DNA of 64,000 bases, taken from positions 268,950 to 332,949 of the forward strand of contig VFIW01000052.1 in the NCBI GenBank assembly GCA_006386115.1, written 5' to 3'. Made by a program: the position numbers and the translations under genes. The notes beneath the pieces are model-generated. The model was not told the DNA's origin. It made no database searches and saw nothing but the letters and a program-made list of their open reading frames with translations. The stretch comes from Globisporangium splendens (Eukaryota > Oomycota > Peronosporomycetes > Pythiales > Pythiaceae). Below, in pieces: positions 1 through 12,418 of this stretch; the stretch's first letter is position 1; each line of letters begins with the position of its first letter.

Positions 1-462
1 GGGGCGCCAAGTGATGAGCGAATCGAAGGATGGATCGCGGCTCGTATACGCTTTCTCTACATCGACCCAGAATTCGCCTTTGTCGTGATCGGTCTCTGCA
101 TCTGACGCAGCAGCCCGCGCTGGAGCACCATCTGCTTCATGAAGCCGCTCAGCAAACGCGTCACTAAAGAGAACGTTGAGCAGGCGAAAGATGCAGTGCC
201 TGGTCGACCGGCTGTGGACTGGGGGCGGGGTGTAGCCCGAGTTCGCGTCCAGACCGCGCCGATGCTTGCAGATGAGGTCGATGTAGCCTGCCTTGTTGTT
301 GAGCATCGACTCCGTCATCGCCTTCCCCTGCACGCGGATGCCCAAGCGCACGCACGCGCTCCGCAGCTCCTTCGCTTGGCGAGCCTCCAGCACCGTCCGG
401 AAGGCGGCGTCGTCCGCTTGGAACTCCTCCACCAGCCGCACGATGTCCTGCTGCTCTTCCAT
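1..462 (-). CDS. SAP-like domain protein, N-terminal half (cut by window edge)
   Basis: This minus-strand frame encodes the first 154 residues of the same protein that is complete at 16212-17327. The start codon is the ATG whose complement is at 460-462. The only base difference noticed in this part is silent (tac against tat near 230). The frame is still open at base 1, so this copy may or may not be complete outside the window. It diverges from the frame-broken membrane-protein gene at 831, and the same arrangement is kept in the right arm. See the 16212 entry for domain notes. Confidence 0.6.
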   Translation of the reverse strand, partial: MEEQQDIVRLVEEFQADDAAFRTVLEARQAKELRSACVRLGIRVQGKAMTESMLNNKAGYIDLICKHRRGLDANSGYTPPPVHSRSTRHCIFRLLNVLFSDAFAERLHEADGAPARAAASDAETDHDKGEFWVDVEKAYTSRDPSFDSLITWRP

Positions 463-830
463 TGCGCTTCTGTTCTTTTGCGAAATGAGTGCAGGAAGGA
501 ATCCTGGTCGTCAGGTCCATGCCGTGTCTATGCACAGCGAAAAATCCGCGATTTTGATTGGTCCTGGAGCGATAACGCCTCCATGAGAAAGTACAGATGG
601 GAACAGATTTCGTCGACTCAAATCACTTCCTAGGATCTGTCTAGTGGTGCCACGCTCTCCCAGCAACCACCTCACAACACAATGCTCTCACAGTCAATTC
701 GTGTCTGCACAGCGCCACACAACGAGCGCTGCAGCTTTCGCTCGCTTCGCGCAGCGGAGAACATGTTCATATCGCAATTTCCCAGTCAGCGCGTCCGGTT
801 CCGTCCCAGGGCGGCGTAAAGCACAAACAC
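463..830. other. Shared upstream region between two divergent frames
   Basis: No coding frame with support is seen here. The stretch separates the minus-strand SAP-like gene from the plus-strand broken membrane-protein gene and would hold both promoters. It is duplicated in the right arm at 15844-16211. Confidence 0.4.
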
Positions 831-3082
831 ATGGGTGTATTTCGCTGGCGGCCATGGCTCGCGATGGCGTGGACGCTGCTCGCCGTCCTCCCCGTGGGTG
901 TCTCGTTGGTGCGCAGCAGGCGAACGACACACAGATTGAGCGATACAGCGTGACGCTGGCCTCGGCTTTGCTTTGAAGAGCAATATTGTGATGGTGACGG
1001 CGCATTGCGTGCTCGCGGGCAGCAGTGCGATGCCCGAGAGAAACCTGGTCGTCATTGGCGTTAACCAAGCGCTAGTGGAGTTCAAGAACGTCAGCCTCTT
1101 CGATGTACCCTCGTCCTATAAAACGACACGCCATCGAGCTGGCCGTTAAACTTGGGCGTCGGGTCAACCGTTGTCCCCGTCGACGCTTCGCCCATCAAGT
1201 ACCTGCCATTGCGCTTGGGTTATGCCGGATCGTCGTTGTTTAACTACACGCTCCATCTGGACAGCAATAATACGATCTCACGGGAGAATTCTGGAGATCT
1301 TCTTGTGCTGCAGCGAATCAGTATACGCATCGTTGTGAAGGAAGAATGCGGAGTTTCCCAGTCGCTCGACGTGTATTGTGTGCAAGTCGACTGGCCAAGT
1401 GTTGCGGAATGCGAGTTGTCGACTGCATCCGCGACCATCGATCATCAAGTTGTTACCATTCTCCAGGGCAACATCGAGTACGCGTTCGGTTTTGTCTCTG
1501 CGACGTTCCCTTGCGACGAGCACGGTAGCAGTGTGTACATTATCGCATCGGCCGTCCCGAGTTACGGTGAATACGACCCTCCCAGTTCACCTGGCTCCAA
1601 CAGCGGAGCAAGCGGATCCTCCGATGCTTTGGGATCTCAGGGTCCAGATTCGGCACAGCCTCCTGTCGACGACGGATCAGATCTTGGATCGACGCCCAGC
1701 TCATCTTCTTCTCGTAGCGCAGATGATTCATCGATGCCGAGTGCGTCATCTCCTGGAAGCGCAGGCGATACATCCAGCCAAGTGATTCCAGATGAGCTCT
1801 TCCAAGCAACCGTGCGATACCCGTTCGTGTTTTTGTCGGGCAATGCAAACGCGTCCTCAAAATCAGTTGCTATCATCCATATCTCGCGCAGCTTTGTCAT
1901 TGCGAACACGCAATGGATCCAAGATTTCAGTGCTTTGAAATGGGTTCTCTTTGAAGACGACAGGATTGAAATCGACGAAGTGTACTTTGAAGATAATGAT
2001 AGTGAAAACGAGTCTCACCAAGACTCAAGGCGCTGTGGTTTGAGAGCGTAAACGGTTCATCATCGAGTCGGCTTGTTTAATTGAGCTGGAGAGTCCGAGA
2101 CAAGCCACAGTAGTGGAACTTGTCTCAATGCCACCGCCAACGAGTGAGTCAGGTTCGAGCGCATTCCGTTTGCAGTATCTGGATCCAGGTCTGTATCTGT
2201 ACAGCATGTCGAGCGACGACGATTCACACATTGTCAATCCGAAAGAGTGCTTATTTGTACGGTATCGTTTCTCTCATTGTGATTCTCCGTGGGATCTTTG
2301 TGGCGTTCTCACTGAGTCATCTCGTTCGCTACGTGCCAAAACCCCTTCGACGGAGTCTGTTCTCCGTCGTTCTGTTGCCGCTGGTGGGGCTAACCGTGTA
2401 TGTGTTCCCACCGAAAAGGCAACAAATGTCGTGATCGCCAAGGGCGAGAAGCTCATGGCGTCCGATCTCTGGATGAACCACTGGTTGTTGACTAAATATC
2501 GGGCGATCACACAAAATCACGTGTTACATCTACTGCAGGATCGATACCTTTTTGTAAGCTGGGATCTCTTCGTGGTCGTATCGACCCGTTGAATGCTGAC
2601 CTGCTGAAAGACGGAGTAGCGCTCACGAGTTGCTCGTTCACAGCATTGCTCCAGCAATTGTACGCTTCGGGTCCAAGTGGCTTGCCGTGTTTGCTGGCGA
2701 CACTATTTTCCTGGCGAGCAGTGTTTCATTGGGGGAAAATGACGGGAAGCCATCACAAGCCGACGACTACAGCCTAGGAATCTTGCGATACCCGCCCGAG
2801 ATTGCGCGCAGCATAGGCTTCTACCAATCGATCAAGCGCCAGCGATCGGCAGGTCCCCAAAGCTGGAGAGGCAGCACAGCAATTCCTTGCCGATCGCTTG
2901 CTGCGCATCCACGTGGAGTGGTGTTGGGGAAAATCACCCTGGTGGATTTCCAGAATGCGCCCAGCCAGCTCGTCCGCACAGCAGACATCTCGATGCTTGA
3001 GTTTGTCGTCCAGGATGCGCTCACGTTCTTGAAACCTCGCGAAATGAAGGTCTTTCTCGAGCGCCAACTGCGCACCTCGTAA
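831..3082 (+). pseudogene. Frame-broken surface or membrane protein gene
   Basis: Successive pieces of one apparent protein lie in different frames. An ATG at 831 opens a hydrophobic signal-like segment (LAMAWTLLAVLPVGVSL). The sense then moves to other frames near 905, 970 and 1120. A long piece at 1152-2051 is rich in beta-type sequence and has a Ser/Gly/Pro linker around its residues 140-195. After about 2050 come a stretch around 2113-2260 and, one base out of frame, a strongly hydrophobic segment at about 2255-2420 that looks like membrane helices. Further open frames run to 3082. No intron with normal borders bridges these shifts, and the same breaks occur in the copy at 14082-15843, so they predate the duplication. 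The family is not recognised. A short motif near 995 (VTAHC) recalls the His region of S1 proteases but is too weak to call. A multi-exon gene with unseen introns remains possible. Confidence 0.45.
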
Positions 3083-3483
3083 GCAGCTCGGGAATCTGTG
3101 ACGAGCGGCGAATCTGTCGCTTGACAACGAGAACTGCCCATCGCGGCAACCGCGACGCGAACACGTCTATCGCTTTATTAACAGGTGCATGAGCTACTGG
3201 CCGATAGCTCTTCCTCCTGCTGCAATGGGTCCGCATCGTGCACTCGGCGCTTGCTTGTGTCTTTCGTTGAAGCAACAAGCAAGTACTGAAATATCTCAAT
3301 ACACAGTACCCGTAATAAGCAGTTCACAATAAATCGGAATGCCCGAAAAATGGATAAATCTCATGTGGGACACACTATTTCACGTCACATTGGTTCTTTA
3401 TTCTAGGATCAGTGTGGGGGGGGTACTGAGATGAGTTTTGCGCTGCGACCTCCTATAATTGTGTACTGCAGGCGCCAGTGAGC
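3083..3483. other. Intergenic region upstream of MED13
   Basis: No supported gene is seen. The stretch lies between the end of the broken frame and the MED13 start and has a run of G at 3415-3423. Confidence 0.4.
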
Positions 3484-6400
3484 ATGGAGACGACGCAAGA
3501 GTTCACAGCAGCGGGCGGCAGCGACAAGGACGTCACGACCAACGTCTTCCCTCTGGTGCGTGCTCTGGCGAGCCATTTAGAATAGGCGCATGTCCACAAA
3601 CCCTACCTGCGCGCGTTCTCACTCTCTATCTATGTCTGCATTTGTCCCTGCAGTGCACGCTCGCGTTGCTGGAATGGCGCGTGTATGGCGCTGATACTGT
3701 GGGTAGCCATGCTGGTGGCGTGACGGCGTCAACACCATTGTCTGTTGCTGTTCATGAGCAGCGAGGTTCAGCAGAGAAGCCAGTTGTCAAGAAAGAGAGC
3801 GACGCTCCTGTGGAAAACAGTGACAATGCGCTGCTGGATGCGCTGTTCCTCCGGTTGCAGCAGCAGAATTCGCTCGTGGTGAAGGAGTCGGAGCGCGCGG
3901 ACGACGGTAGCGATGCGCCGCGAGTGTGGCTCTTTATGGCGAACCACAGTCACCAGCAAGTGCCCACGGCCGACACACTCACGGGGATCATTGAAGTCAC
4001 GAGCGGTGAATGGAGACGATCGGCAGGCGCCGAGACTGAACAGCTCACTTTGGATGCCGCCATCCAAACGCGGTTCTTTCGCGCGCTCAACGCACGTATG
4101 GGCCGCCAATTGCTCGCGAATGCGGACTTTGTGCTGGACAAACACGACTATTTCCAACTCAACGATGCGAAATTCATCTACCGGTGCCCGTCGCTGAGTC
4201 TGTTGAACCACTTTGACATCTACCTGGACGAAGACTTCCCTACGCCTGCGTTCCAGCTGCACTTCCAGCTCATGATGCCTTCGCATTTGCTGTGTGTGAC
4301 GGTGAGTATGATCATGAACGAGCGTTTTGCGCGCAGGAGCGACGAAGAGCTGGGCAACCCGCACTCGTCGTGGCAACGGCTGCTTGGGTTGCCATGCGCG
4401 AATGACCACTCGATGGTCGATGTCTGGCATTTAGATGACGGTTTGGTGCCTCGTATCATCGCAGAGACCAAATACAGCGATGTATTTGCTCGCTTTCGCG
4501 CTGTGGCAAAACGAAAAAGCAAACGAAAGAGCGACGATGGAGACGGCTCAAATGAAGGAGACGATGGAGCCGCAAAGAAACCGGACGAAAATGACGACGA
4601 TGGCGATGATGACGAAGACGATGCAACCCATGATGGGGACGGGGACGGTGATGAACTGAGGCGACGCGTGACACCAGGGAAGAAGCGACGAAAAAAGACG
4701 AGCACCGATCCGGCGGAAAACGACGAATCCATAACGCCCGTTTCTCCTGACACGCACGTGAACACGCCCGATGCCAGTGGGCCAACGATTCGAGCCACGT
4801 TTCCCCGCGATGCGGATGCGCTTCTTCACTGTGACGCAGAAGTTCACCATTTCAAGCGACGCCGGAGTCTACGTCAAAAGAAGAAAAGCAATGGCGCAGC
4901 GGCGGATTTCGCGTTGGTGTTTGGACCGGGGTCAAGTGCTGGAGGGAAAGCGTGGTCAGCTGCAGCAAGTGGTGCGAAGCGACAATCTGTGACCGAGTAT
5001 ACTAACCTGGCGAAATGGAACGGAGTGACTGCAGCGCCGATGCTGTCGAGAAAGAATCCACTCGCGATGTCAGGACTACCGACCGCAGCGCCTCAATCCG
5101 AAGGAGCAAAGCCGACGCTGAGCGTTGCAGTTTCCCTTGTCGCGTCGCTTTCTCATGATGAACAACAGGAGGCGTTGGATGGCAGACCCACGAAGACGCA
5201 TCCGTTGCTCGCAGCGCTCCAGAGCTTTGTGGAGAACGAATTTTCTTCCAAAATGGAGGCGAGGAACCAACGAGCATTGATGCCTAAGCAACGCTTTGCG
5301 CCTAGTGCCAAGGCGTACGTGTCAACGCAGCTGCGCAAACCCCCAGTACTTCTTGGAGTGAACGACGCGACCACCGAGCGGCTGCGAAACAATTTGTTGT
5401 CTGACCGGTTTAAGGCGTGGGCACCCGATTACTCACCACACAAGACGAAGCAGCAAAAGAAAGAGCGTCAGCGACAACTGCTGCTACAATTTGACGAGTC
5501 CAAACTGGACGAGTATTCTCGCCAACAGCAAGAGCAAAGGGCGTTGCAAAACGACCAGCAAGTGTTCAAATCGCGCGATGAAGAAATTGCGTTTGGAATT
5601 CAGATGGCTGCGTCGGATGCACTGGTGGTATGGAGGCAGGCGTCGCGCTGGCAGAGCAGGTGGCTGCTTGAAGAAAACCGTGAGGCACGAGTTGTGACGA
5701 CGCGAGAGAAGCAGAACTTAGCTGATCGCGTGCGGCCTCACCTGCTAAGCTTGTGCTCGGTGTTGAATGGGAGAGCAAGCGATGGGAGGAGTAATGTTAA
5801 ACAATGGCTGAATTTCGGCGAGTACGCAAGGCAACACACTGCCAGCAACAGTGACATGAACGCCCCGCGAGTACCAGAAGTACCAAAGTTTTGCGTCTCC
5901 ACGATGGAAGCGGGTCTCCACGTGGAGCCGCAGGTCATTTCCGAATATTTATTGCGCGGTTTCCACCCAGTTGCGGCCCCGAAACCTGTCGACTATGCGA
6001 TTGTGTGTCCTCATTCGCCGTCGGAATGGCTCGGAGTATTGACGTTGTCGTACTTGACGTGCTTTCGCAGCATGTATGCTCAGTGCCACATGGGCGACCA
6101 CGCGCCAATTGATTTATCACAAGTAAACGGCAATAGTAGCGTGAGCGTGGATGCTGTGAATACGCTGCTTTTGGTGGAGTGCGCAACGAGCGCGTCCGAC
6201 GCGTTTGCAACGTATCGCTCAGCGGGTGAACTTCTCAGTCCCGTGTTGTGCAATGGTGTCAAGAAGAAGCAAGCATTTTCACGATCTGCCGTCGCGAATG
6301 TTATTTATGTGGTTGTGCCATTCCGTCGGCAAGACGTGAAGCACAAGATGTGGACGCTTGGTGCATTTTCGCATGGTCTCTTTGGATCGACTTCGACCAT

Positions 6401-7454
6401 TGAAGTGCCATGGAGGGAGAGTGTGACGATTGAGCTGCTGTACTTGGAAGACTTGTACGAAGTTGGCGTGAACCCAAGTCCGTATGCACTGATGCCAAGT
6501 TGCTTTGCCCTGTATGATCGCGTCTTCGAGAGTGTCAACCTCAAGCCCATTGTCACAGGAAACGACCAAGGCGCATCATCCACTGGCAAGTCTCGATACG
6601 TAAGTGAGCGCCTCTATCATTTGGCGGACACGGCGACAGGGAAGGCTGGTGTAGAAGCCGATACGTGCGTCTATGGTGGCTATGCTGTTTCGGCAGACCA
6701 GAAGTGGATCGCGTGCAGTTTTGTGGACAATATGGGTTCCATCCTCGGATCGTGCATGATCCCTTTCGACAAGGAGGATCTCGAAAGTGTGTTTTTAGAG
6801 ATGATGAAGAAATGGCTCGATTTTCTTGCGCTTTTCGGCGAGAAATCCAGTCTGGTGATCTGTCGCTTGGGCGAATCGCAAGCGCCGGTAGACGAAAATG
6901 AACTTCGAGCATGGCGAGAGTTGAGTACGAGTCGGGCAGAAGAGTTTGTTCCGGCCGTGTACAAGCCACTTCTGACAGAGATCAAGTTTGCGAATGTGAC
7001 CTTGGTGTCATCTAAAGCCGTGCAAGTCCGAGAAAACGACTCTTCTATGCTTTATCAGTCTGACACCTCTGGATACCTTGTGGTATCTCCCCATGACCGC
7101 GCTGGTGGACCAGAAGGAAGTCGCGGGGTGTGTTCTTCGAAGGGATTGAGCTCTGTTTCCGTTTCACGTGCCCATAGTGGATCGCACAAAGAACCAGCGA
7201 TCGTGAGCATGTCGGTCATTTTCGGGCAATTATTGTCGAATGGTGATGCGGATGCTGCACAACTGAAGTCGTCAAAGAGTTTGACAGCGATTCTGGATGA
7301 TTTCTACTCGCTTTCCTATTTGACCATGCACCCGATGACGATGGAGCGCCAGTCGCCGCTCCCCCTTCATCTAGCAGTCGTCGACAAGTTGAAGTATGAA
7401 CTGAGCACACTGGCAACGCAACTGCAGACCGATCCGCTTCAACTTCGTCAATAA
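3484..7454 (+). CDS. MED13: Mediator complex subunit 13 (Cdk8 module)
   Basis: The model is join(3484..3555,3654..7454), 1290 aa. Exon 1 starts at ATG 3484 and the 98-nt intron (GTGCGT...CCCTGCAG) joins in phase 0. This restores the conserved N-terminal helix containing LEWRVYG, which resembles the MED13 N-terminus. A lysine and Asp/Glu-rich low-complexity stretch lies at about residues 300-360. The MID-like region (VDYAIVCPHSPSEWLG) begins near residue 800. The C-terminal PIWI-like region runs from about 905 to 1165, with YVVVPFRRQDVKHKMW, ELLYLEDLYEVG, and GGYAVSADQKWIACSFVD matching the MED13 C-terminal pattern. MED13 ties the CDK8/cyclin C/MED12 module to core Mediator and acts in the nucleus. 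At 1290 aa it is shorter than animal MED13 (about 2200 aa), which is usual for protists. A GT...AG pair at 4293-4327 is only 35 nt and would break the frame, so it is not an intron. Confidence 0.85.
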
Positions 7455-7497
7455 ACTTTGTGAATTGTGAAATGGATCGCTGCATTAATTTCCACGA

Positions 7498-7503
7498 AAT
7501 AAA
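7498..7503 (+). terminator. Likely poly(A) signal of MED13
   Basis: An AATAAA hexamer lies 43 nt after the MED13 stop codon. Confidence 0.5.
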
Positions 7504-7774
7504 GACTCGACCTGCTCTGTACATAGCACAAGTCTGGCGTTCGCTGTGCTTTGCTGCCGCGAAAAATCTGAACGATGAAAATGCCAGATTGAAACAATCT
7601 CGTGATTGCGGCTGTGGGTTTCTTTAAAAAAGCAATCAGGAACCGTTGTCGTGTCCCATGATCAAACGGCCCGTCCCATAATACCTTCTTTGATGGGCGG
7701 CGTTGTTGTTAGCCTTCCTTCTCAACGCTTGCAAGTGGTGCAGTAACCTTAGTTTTCGACTGCAGGTGACAGCG

Positions 7775-9077
7775 ATGGCGGGCATTTCCGCCACTTTCAA
7801 TGGGTATATGGACGATTTCGTCAGCGCTCGCAGCGATGCGCTGAAAGCAATTGACGCGTGTGACCACTGCGCCAACCCAAGTACGAAATATGACGAGTGT
7901 TTGTATTGCATATATTGTTTTCGAGTTGCTTGGCACAATGCGGGTTTGTTGACTGCTTTCGTGCCGATAGCCAAACGCGAAGAGCTGGTCGTGGAAGCAC
8001 GGCAGGCAATTGAAGAAGTGGAGCGATATGTAAGTGGAAATCTGTTGTGAGTGCCCCGAAAGGGCAACTGAGCTAACGCACTGATGCATCGATCGTCTCC
8101 GTGGTTCTCGCAGACTCGAGTTTTGGAGAATGAAGCAAAAAGCGGTACTACAAGTGCTGCAAAGCGAAAGATGAACGAGGAGGTTCGCTCAAGATTGCGG
8201 CTTCTGAACACAACATACCCTTCATGTATATTTTGCTAATTAACTGTGTCGGAATGAATTTCAGGTCATTCGTTGCAAGACACTCTGCTCCAAATTGAGG
8301 TCGAGCTTGGAAAAAGCGATATTAACGGGGGATTCGAAAGCGAAAAAAGTCGACGGCGACTCTGCGAGCCATGATCCCGTACGTTCGAATTCACCTTTTC
8401 ATATCGCGTTGGAAATGAAGTTCTAATTGTACGATTTGGTGTTCAACAGAAGCAAGAAGCCACCCGCGTCGCCGAAACCATAGACAGGTATCCTTCGTGA
8501 AATATTCGTACACGCTGAGCGAACATGAGCATATCATCCAGGCATTGCGACTAACTCATGAGTGCGATCTCTGAACTCTCGCAGGAATGGGCGGCATCTT
8601 GACGAGGCACAGCGCACGCTTGCAGAAACCGAGGCTATAGGTAAATCTGAGGCTCATTTGAATCAACGTTTGTGGAACTACATGGCTAAATTTTCTGATC
8701 ACATTGGTGCATACTTGTAGCGGCGGACGTGACGAATAACTTGATGGAGCAGCGCAACCAGCTTGAGCATACTCAAGCGAATGTAAGTGAACTGGTCGAG
8801 TACCATAGCATTGGCGGATAATATATGCATCAACGACGTGTAACTTTGCATTTGCAACATAATGTAGGTCGAACAAGCACAGAAAGACACGGATGAAGCA
8901 AAGAGCCACATCCAGCGACTCGCGATCAAGGCGTTCACGAGCAAGATCTGTCTGCTTTTCGTCATGCTGTGTCTCGTGGTGGCGATCGTGCTGGTATCGT
9001 ATTACAAATGGTACCCGCGGGACAAGAAAGATTACTTGGGGATTCTCCCCAACAGCACGACCTCCGGGTTGATTTGA
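7775..9077 (+). CDS. Qb-SNARE (Vti1/Membrin/NPSN-like), eight exons
   Basis: The model is join(7775..7880,7971..8029,8114..8182,8265..8378,8450..8487,8585..8640,8721..8782,8868..9077). All introns are GT-AG and 72-100 nt long, every phase agrees, and the product is 237 aa. The N-terminal half is helical and charged, as in Habc-type bundles. A SNARE-type heptad region begins at NGRHLDEAQRTLAETEAI and runs through NLMEQRNQLEHTQANV to SHIQRLAIKAF. The spacing fits Qb SNAREs, with a glutamine in the centre (MEQRNQ). One membrane helix (LLFVMLCLVVAIVLVSYYKW) follows, then a luminal tail of about 20 residues that is longer than usual. It would act in fusion of Golgi, endosomal or plasma-membrane vesicles. 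The exact subfamily cannot be fixed by eye. Seven introns in 1.3 kb is a high density. The third donor (GTTCGC) is non-canonical and is the weakest junction. Confidence 0.8.
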
Positions 9078-9620
9078 ACTGTGAGGTATATTTAGGTTCA
9101 TCGTTGTGACCTACAATAGCCATTATTTATTGTAGAGGAAGGAATTACAGGGCTGGGTCTTATTGCCCCCCATGGGGTCCCACCGTAAACGACCTCCGGG
9201 TGAACTTAGCTTTAGGTGGAAGAGGGTGAGGCTCTCCGCTTCTTTTCCGGGGTGCTACTGCGCCATGAAACGAATGGCTTCCCTTTCAGATGGTTGCTCT
9301 CATGAGAAATCACCACTCGCACAAAACAAAAATTGAGGCGAACGACGCACTATTTTTTGCATTACATATTGCTAAAGTATCTTGTTGCTACGCATCGACA
9401 CTCCGAGTATTCAACAGGTCGAGCGAGCGCAGGAAGACACAGATGGTAGTGATGAGCTTTGTATTCATATGAAATTAGCACTAAAGAGAAAAAAATGACT
9501 ACACTGTTCCTTTTTGTCTTGTTGCAAGTCGCACATCAGCCCTTTTTGTATCTAGTGACTGAGAAAACGCAGTTCCAATAGATGCTGACGGCGCATATAA
9601 CGTGTTAGCCTCCGTACGCA
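9078..9620. other. Intergenic region with a decayed SNARE fragment
   Basis: No intact gene is seen. The stretch contains the relic at 9418-9446. Confidence 0.4.
9418..9446 (+). pseudogene. Relic of the SNARE last-exon start
   Basis: After a CAG acceptor-like site, the 28 nt from 9418 match the start of SNARE exon 8 (from 8868) with five A/G differences. The encoded residues are VERAQEDTD against VEQAQKDTD. The match then fails. It reads as an old partial duplication of the neighbouring gene. Confidence 0.45.
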
Positions 9621-10058
9621 TCAACTGCAGACGGAACTCACTGCATGAGCTGACACGCCGCCTTCAACTCTTACGAACTTGAGATCCTTCAGGGCGTCGA
9701 CTTTTTTTTCCAGAAGCTTCTTCTTATTGGAGCATGGATTCGGGATGGATCTTTGCTGGCACTTCAACTCGTAACAGATGACCTCCTCAACCAGCGAAAT
9801 AAACTGCTCGGCCGAATCTCTCGTGAGGTATTTCTCTTGCGTTTGCTCCGTGCGGATCCTCTCCCACGTGGCACCCAAACACTCCATGAGCTGATCTGTC
9901 TTGAGCGCTTCGTGTTCTCGAACATGATCCACCAGATACTGGAAAAACGATGTCGCGAGTACGACGGTGCTCCCTAGTCCAGGCGCGACGATATCTGCAA
10001 TGACAGGTGCGCACTGAAGAAGGTCGTTGAGGCTGGAGCTGTCTTGTGGAGAGCTCAT
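9621..10058 (-). CDS. Small helical protein of unknown function
   Basis: The ATG at 10058 gives 145 aa. Upstream in-frame codons exist, but this ATG begins a sequence that looks like a real N-terminus (MSSPQDSSSLNDLL). A hydrophobic helix (PVIADIVAPGLGSTVVLATSFFQYLVDHV) is followed by charged amphipathic helices (EHEALKTDQLMECLGATWERI and QFISLVEEVICYELK). This layout recalls the N-terminal helical bundles found in front of some oomycete kinases or in HeLo-type proteins, but no such partner is seen next to it. No family is assigned. It faces away from the SNARE gene. Confidence 0.45.
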   Translation of the reverse strand: MSSPQDSSSLNDLLQCAPVIADIVAPGLGSTVVLATSFFQYLVDHVREHEALKTDQLMECLGATWERIRTEQTQEKYLTRDSAEQFISLVEEVICYELKCQQRSIPNPCSNKKKLLEKKVDALKDLKFVRVEGGVSAHAVSSVCS

Positions 10059-12418
10059 CGTGTTGGCGGGTGTGTGTTGAGGACGGGAATCTATTCTGGA
10101 TGGCGGAAGAGTGTCCAAATTGCTGTTTCTTGACCGGTGGGTTTGGTGTCTTGCGAAATCGGTAATGAGGCAATATGAGGTTGCTAACAATCGCGATTTT
10201 CTTGTTTGTTGTTGGCGAATGGAGATGGCGACGATCACACACTTGTCGTTTCTCAAGCGCGCGATGAAGAAGTGCGAGCAAAAGAAATTGAATAATGAAC
10301 CCCATCGAATTTAAGTGCGCGCGGAATGTGTAACCAACAGTTTGCGCGTAGAGGAGGGATAGAGCGCATGCGCTTTATCGTAGAAAAACCCGCTTATAGA
10401 CACAACGATGGAGCTGCATGTTGTCAATTTGTCCATACAGCGACGGGTTTATTCGCCAGACACACTTTCCATTTGTGAATGACGTACCATTTCGTAATGA
10501 GTACGCTTCGTGTCGCTTCCTTCAACCACCGCGCATGTAAGCTGGTTCTTTCTATTATTCATTTCTATTTTTTTTGGAGCCCATCGCTGTTGTTCGATAA
10601 ATGTAGTTCATCAGCAGCGTGCGTGGCACTTGCCTGTCGTCATGTGTGCGTCGAGTTGTTGTTCATGGCATCACTACCAATACAGAATTTTATAGCACGT
10701 TGCTGCAGAAATGTAGCCACGGCGGACAGCCGCACAGGTACGCTCGCAACTTGTGTGCCAACTACAGTGCTGCCTGGTCCCGGAAAGATTTGAGGCGGAG
10801 ACCTGTCAGAGATAATAAAACCTCAATGAAGAAATCGTGGTTCACCACAAAACCCGGCTTTCCCGATCACACCAACTTTGCCTTCCTTGCCTGAAACTGA
10901 TACAGATCGCTTGCTTACAGGAACAACCAACACCATGCGCGGTTGTATTGTGCAGATGGCTGGCCGCGCGCAACACGAGCGCAAACCGCATGCAGCAACT
11001 GGCAAAAACGGTGTCGACACACCACGCTGTGATCACATATCCTACACGTCAGCACATGCGAAGAAGCTGCATGCAAAGCAGGCAGCACAGCAAGAATGCA
11101 AGTGTTGCGTGCAGGGTTAATGGCATGGGAGCGTGGCTTGCGGGTCGGGGACACATCCGCTGCAAAGAAGGAGTCTGTCTTCCTTCCTTCTCTCTGTGCC
11201 CAGGTTCAATCTGGTCATGCTTGCTTGATTGCCGCACACAGTAAACGGAGGATTGGGGGCGGCGCTTCGGTGTCCAACTGGGTCCATTTGCAGTGGCGTA
11301 ACGGATCTGACTTCTCGTTCTCTCTCTCTTTCTCTAGGCGTCGATCTGCCTAATAACCACCGAATCAACACATACAGCAAGCAAACTGGAGGCATACTCA
11401 ACGCCGATACAACACATGTCGCAGTGCTTTTTTTCCACTGGCCGAGTAGTAATTTTTGATCGGGATTTCCTGGGAAACATCTCAGCAAAAAAGTTGAAGT
11501 TTATTTATTGTACCCTTTCAACCGCGAATCAATCGCCCACGTCCCTTGGAAGAAGGATACACAAGTGAAAGGGCAGGACGCTCCCTCAACAGGCACTGCC
11601 CGCGCAGGTTATTATTAGAAGGTGGCAATTGCCGCCTTGCTCCCGTCGCTCCACCGCGCATACACTATGCTGAATACTGTGGACAGTCTGCCAAGCAGCA
11701 AGCAGCACAAAAACACAGCCTGCCAAAAACCAAAAAAGTCAGGAAAGAAGCGGATCTCCATGTGGCAAAGCCCTACGTGAAACCAGAAAAAGAAGTGGAG
11801 AACCTTCTCTGGAGTCTGTGCATGCACATGCACTGGGAAATTTGCAAAAGCACACTCTGTTCGCACCGATCTGGGCCAAAGTGTGCAACGCCAACTGCAC
11901 AAAAGCCCAGATGGCTGAAAAATCAACTCCATGCAGTTGCATGTAGCAGCAGAGTGTGTGCATGTGCAGCAATGGTGCGGCGAGCTGGAGTTGGAGAAAG
12001 CCATTCTGCGTCAGAAAACGTCCAGGGGGTTGGGGCCAGTGCTGCCTCGCTTGCCGCCGCACTGTTGGTTTATTCTTCGATCCAAAGCTCGCAAGTCTCG
12101 AATGCAGCTCACAAATCTGCTTTGAGATTCTCTTTCTTTTAATGCGCATGCTGGAGGAATAAAACCTTGCTGCTATTACTTGCATCGAGTTGGTGACTGT
12201 GAAAACGCATAACCCGTGTCTCCCCAATCCCTTCGTCCTGCTCGCTGAAAAAATCTCGTGTTTTGCGCCACATGCGCACATACGCCAGCTCTCGCACGCA
12301 TCCCTTGTTCATGTCGAGGGTTGGAATCGTGCGAGCAGACGGGGCAGTGTGGCTTGCATTTTTTAAGTTGTTGCAGTTGTCGCTTGCAGCGATGCTCACT
12401 TTGCAAGTAGACACGTAG
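10059..12418. other. 2.4-kb region without a supported gene
   Basis: Open frames here overlap on both strands, lack recognisable domains and look like chance. A CT-rich stretch lies near 11312-11340. A missed upstream exon of the gene at 12419 could lie near the right end. Confidence 0.4.

Larger units (their letters stand above)
1..2613. repeat. Inverted repeat A, left arm
   Basis: Bases 1-2613 match the reverse complement of 14061-16673 almost perfectly; paired positions add to 16674. Only scattered single-base differences are seen, for example a silent change near 230 and changes near 2029, 2511 and 2577. The match runs to the first base of the window, so the arm may extend further left. 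It stops at 2613, where the left copy continues an open frame and the right copy runs into inverted repeat B. Confidence 0.97.

Noticed and set aside
985..1010. VTAHC motif resembling the His region of S1 proteases
   Set aside because: Isolated in a broken frame with no Asp or Ser partner nearby.
1111..1125. TATA-like CCTATAAAAC inside repeat A as a promoter
   Set aside because: Lies inside the body of the broken gene where earlier coding pieces are evident; a chance match is more likely.
4293..4327. GT...AG pair in MED13 that looks like an intron
   Set aside because: Only 35 nt and not a multiple of three; removal would break a clearly coding frame.
11546..12142. 198-codon open frame in the 10-12 kb gap
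   Set aside because: No recognisable motif and overlapping frames on the other strand of similar length; looks like chance.
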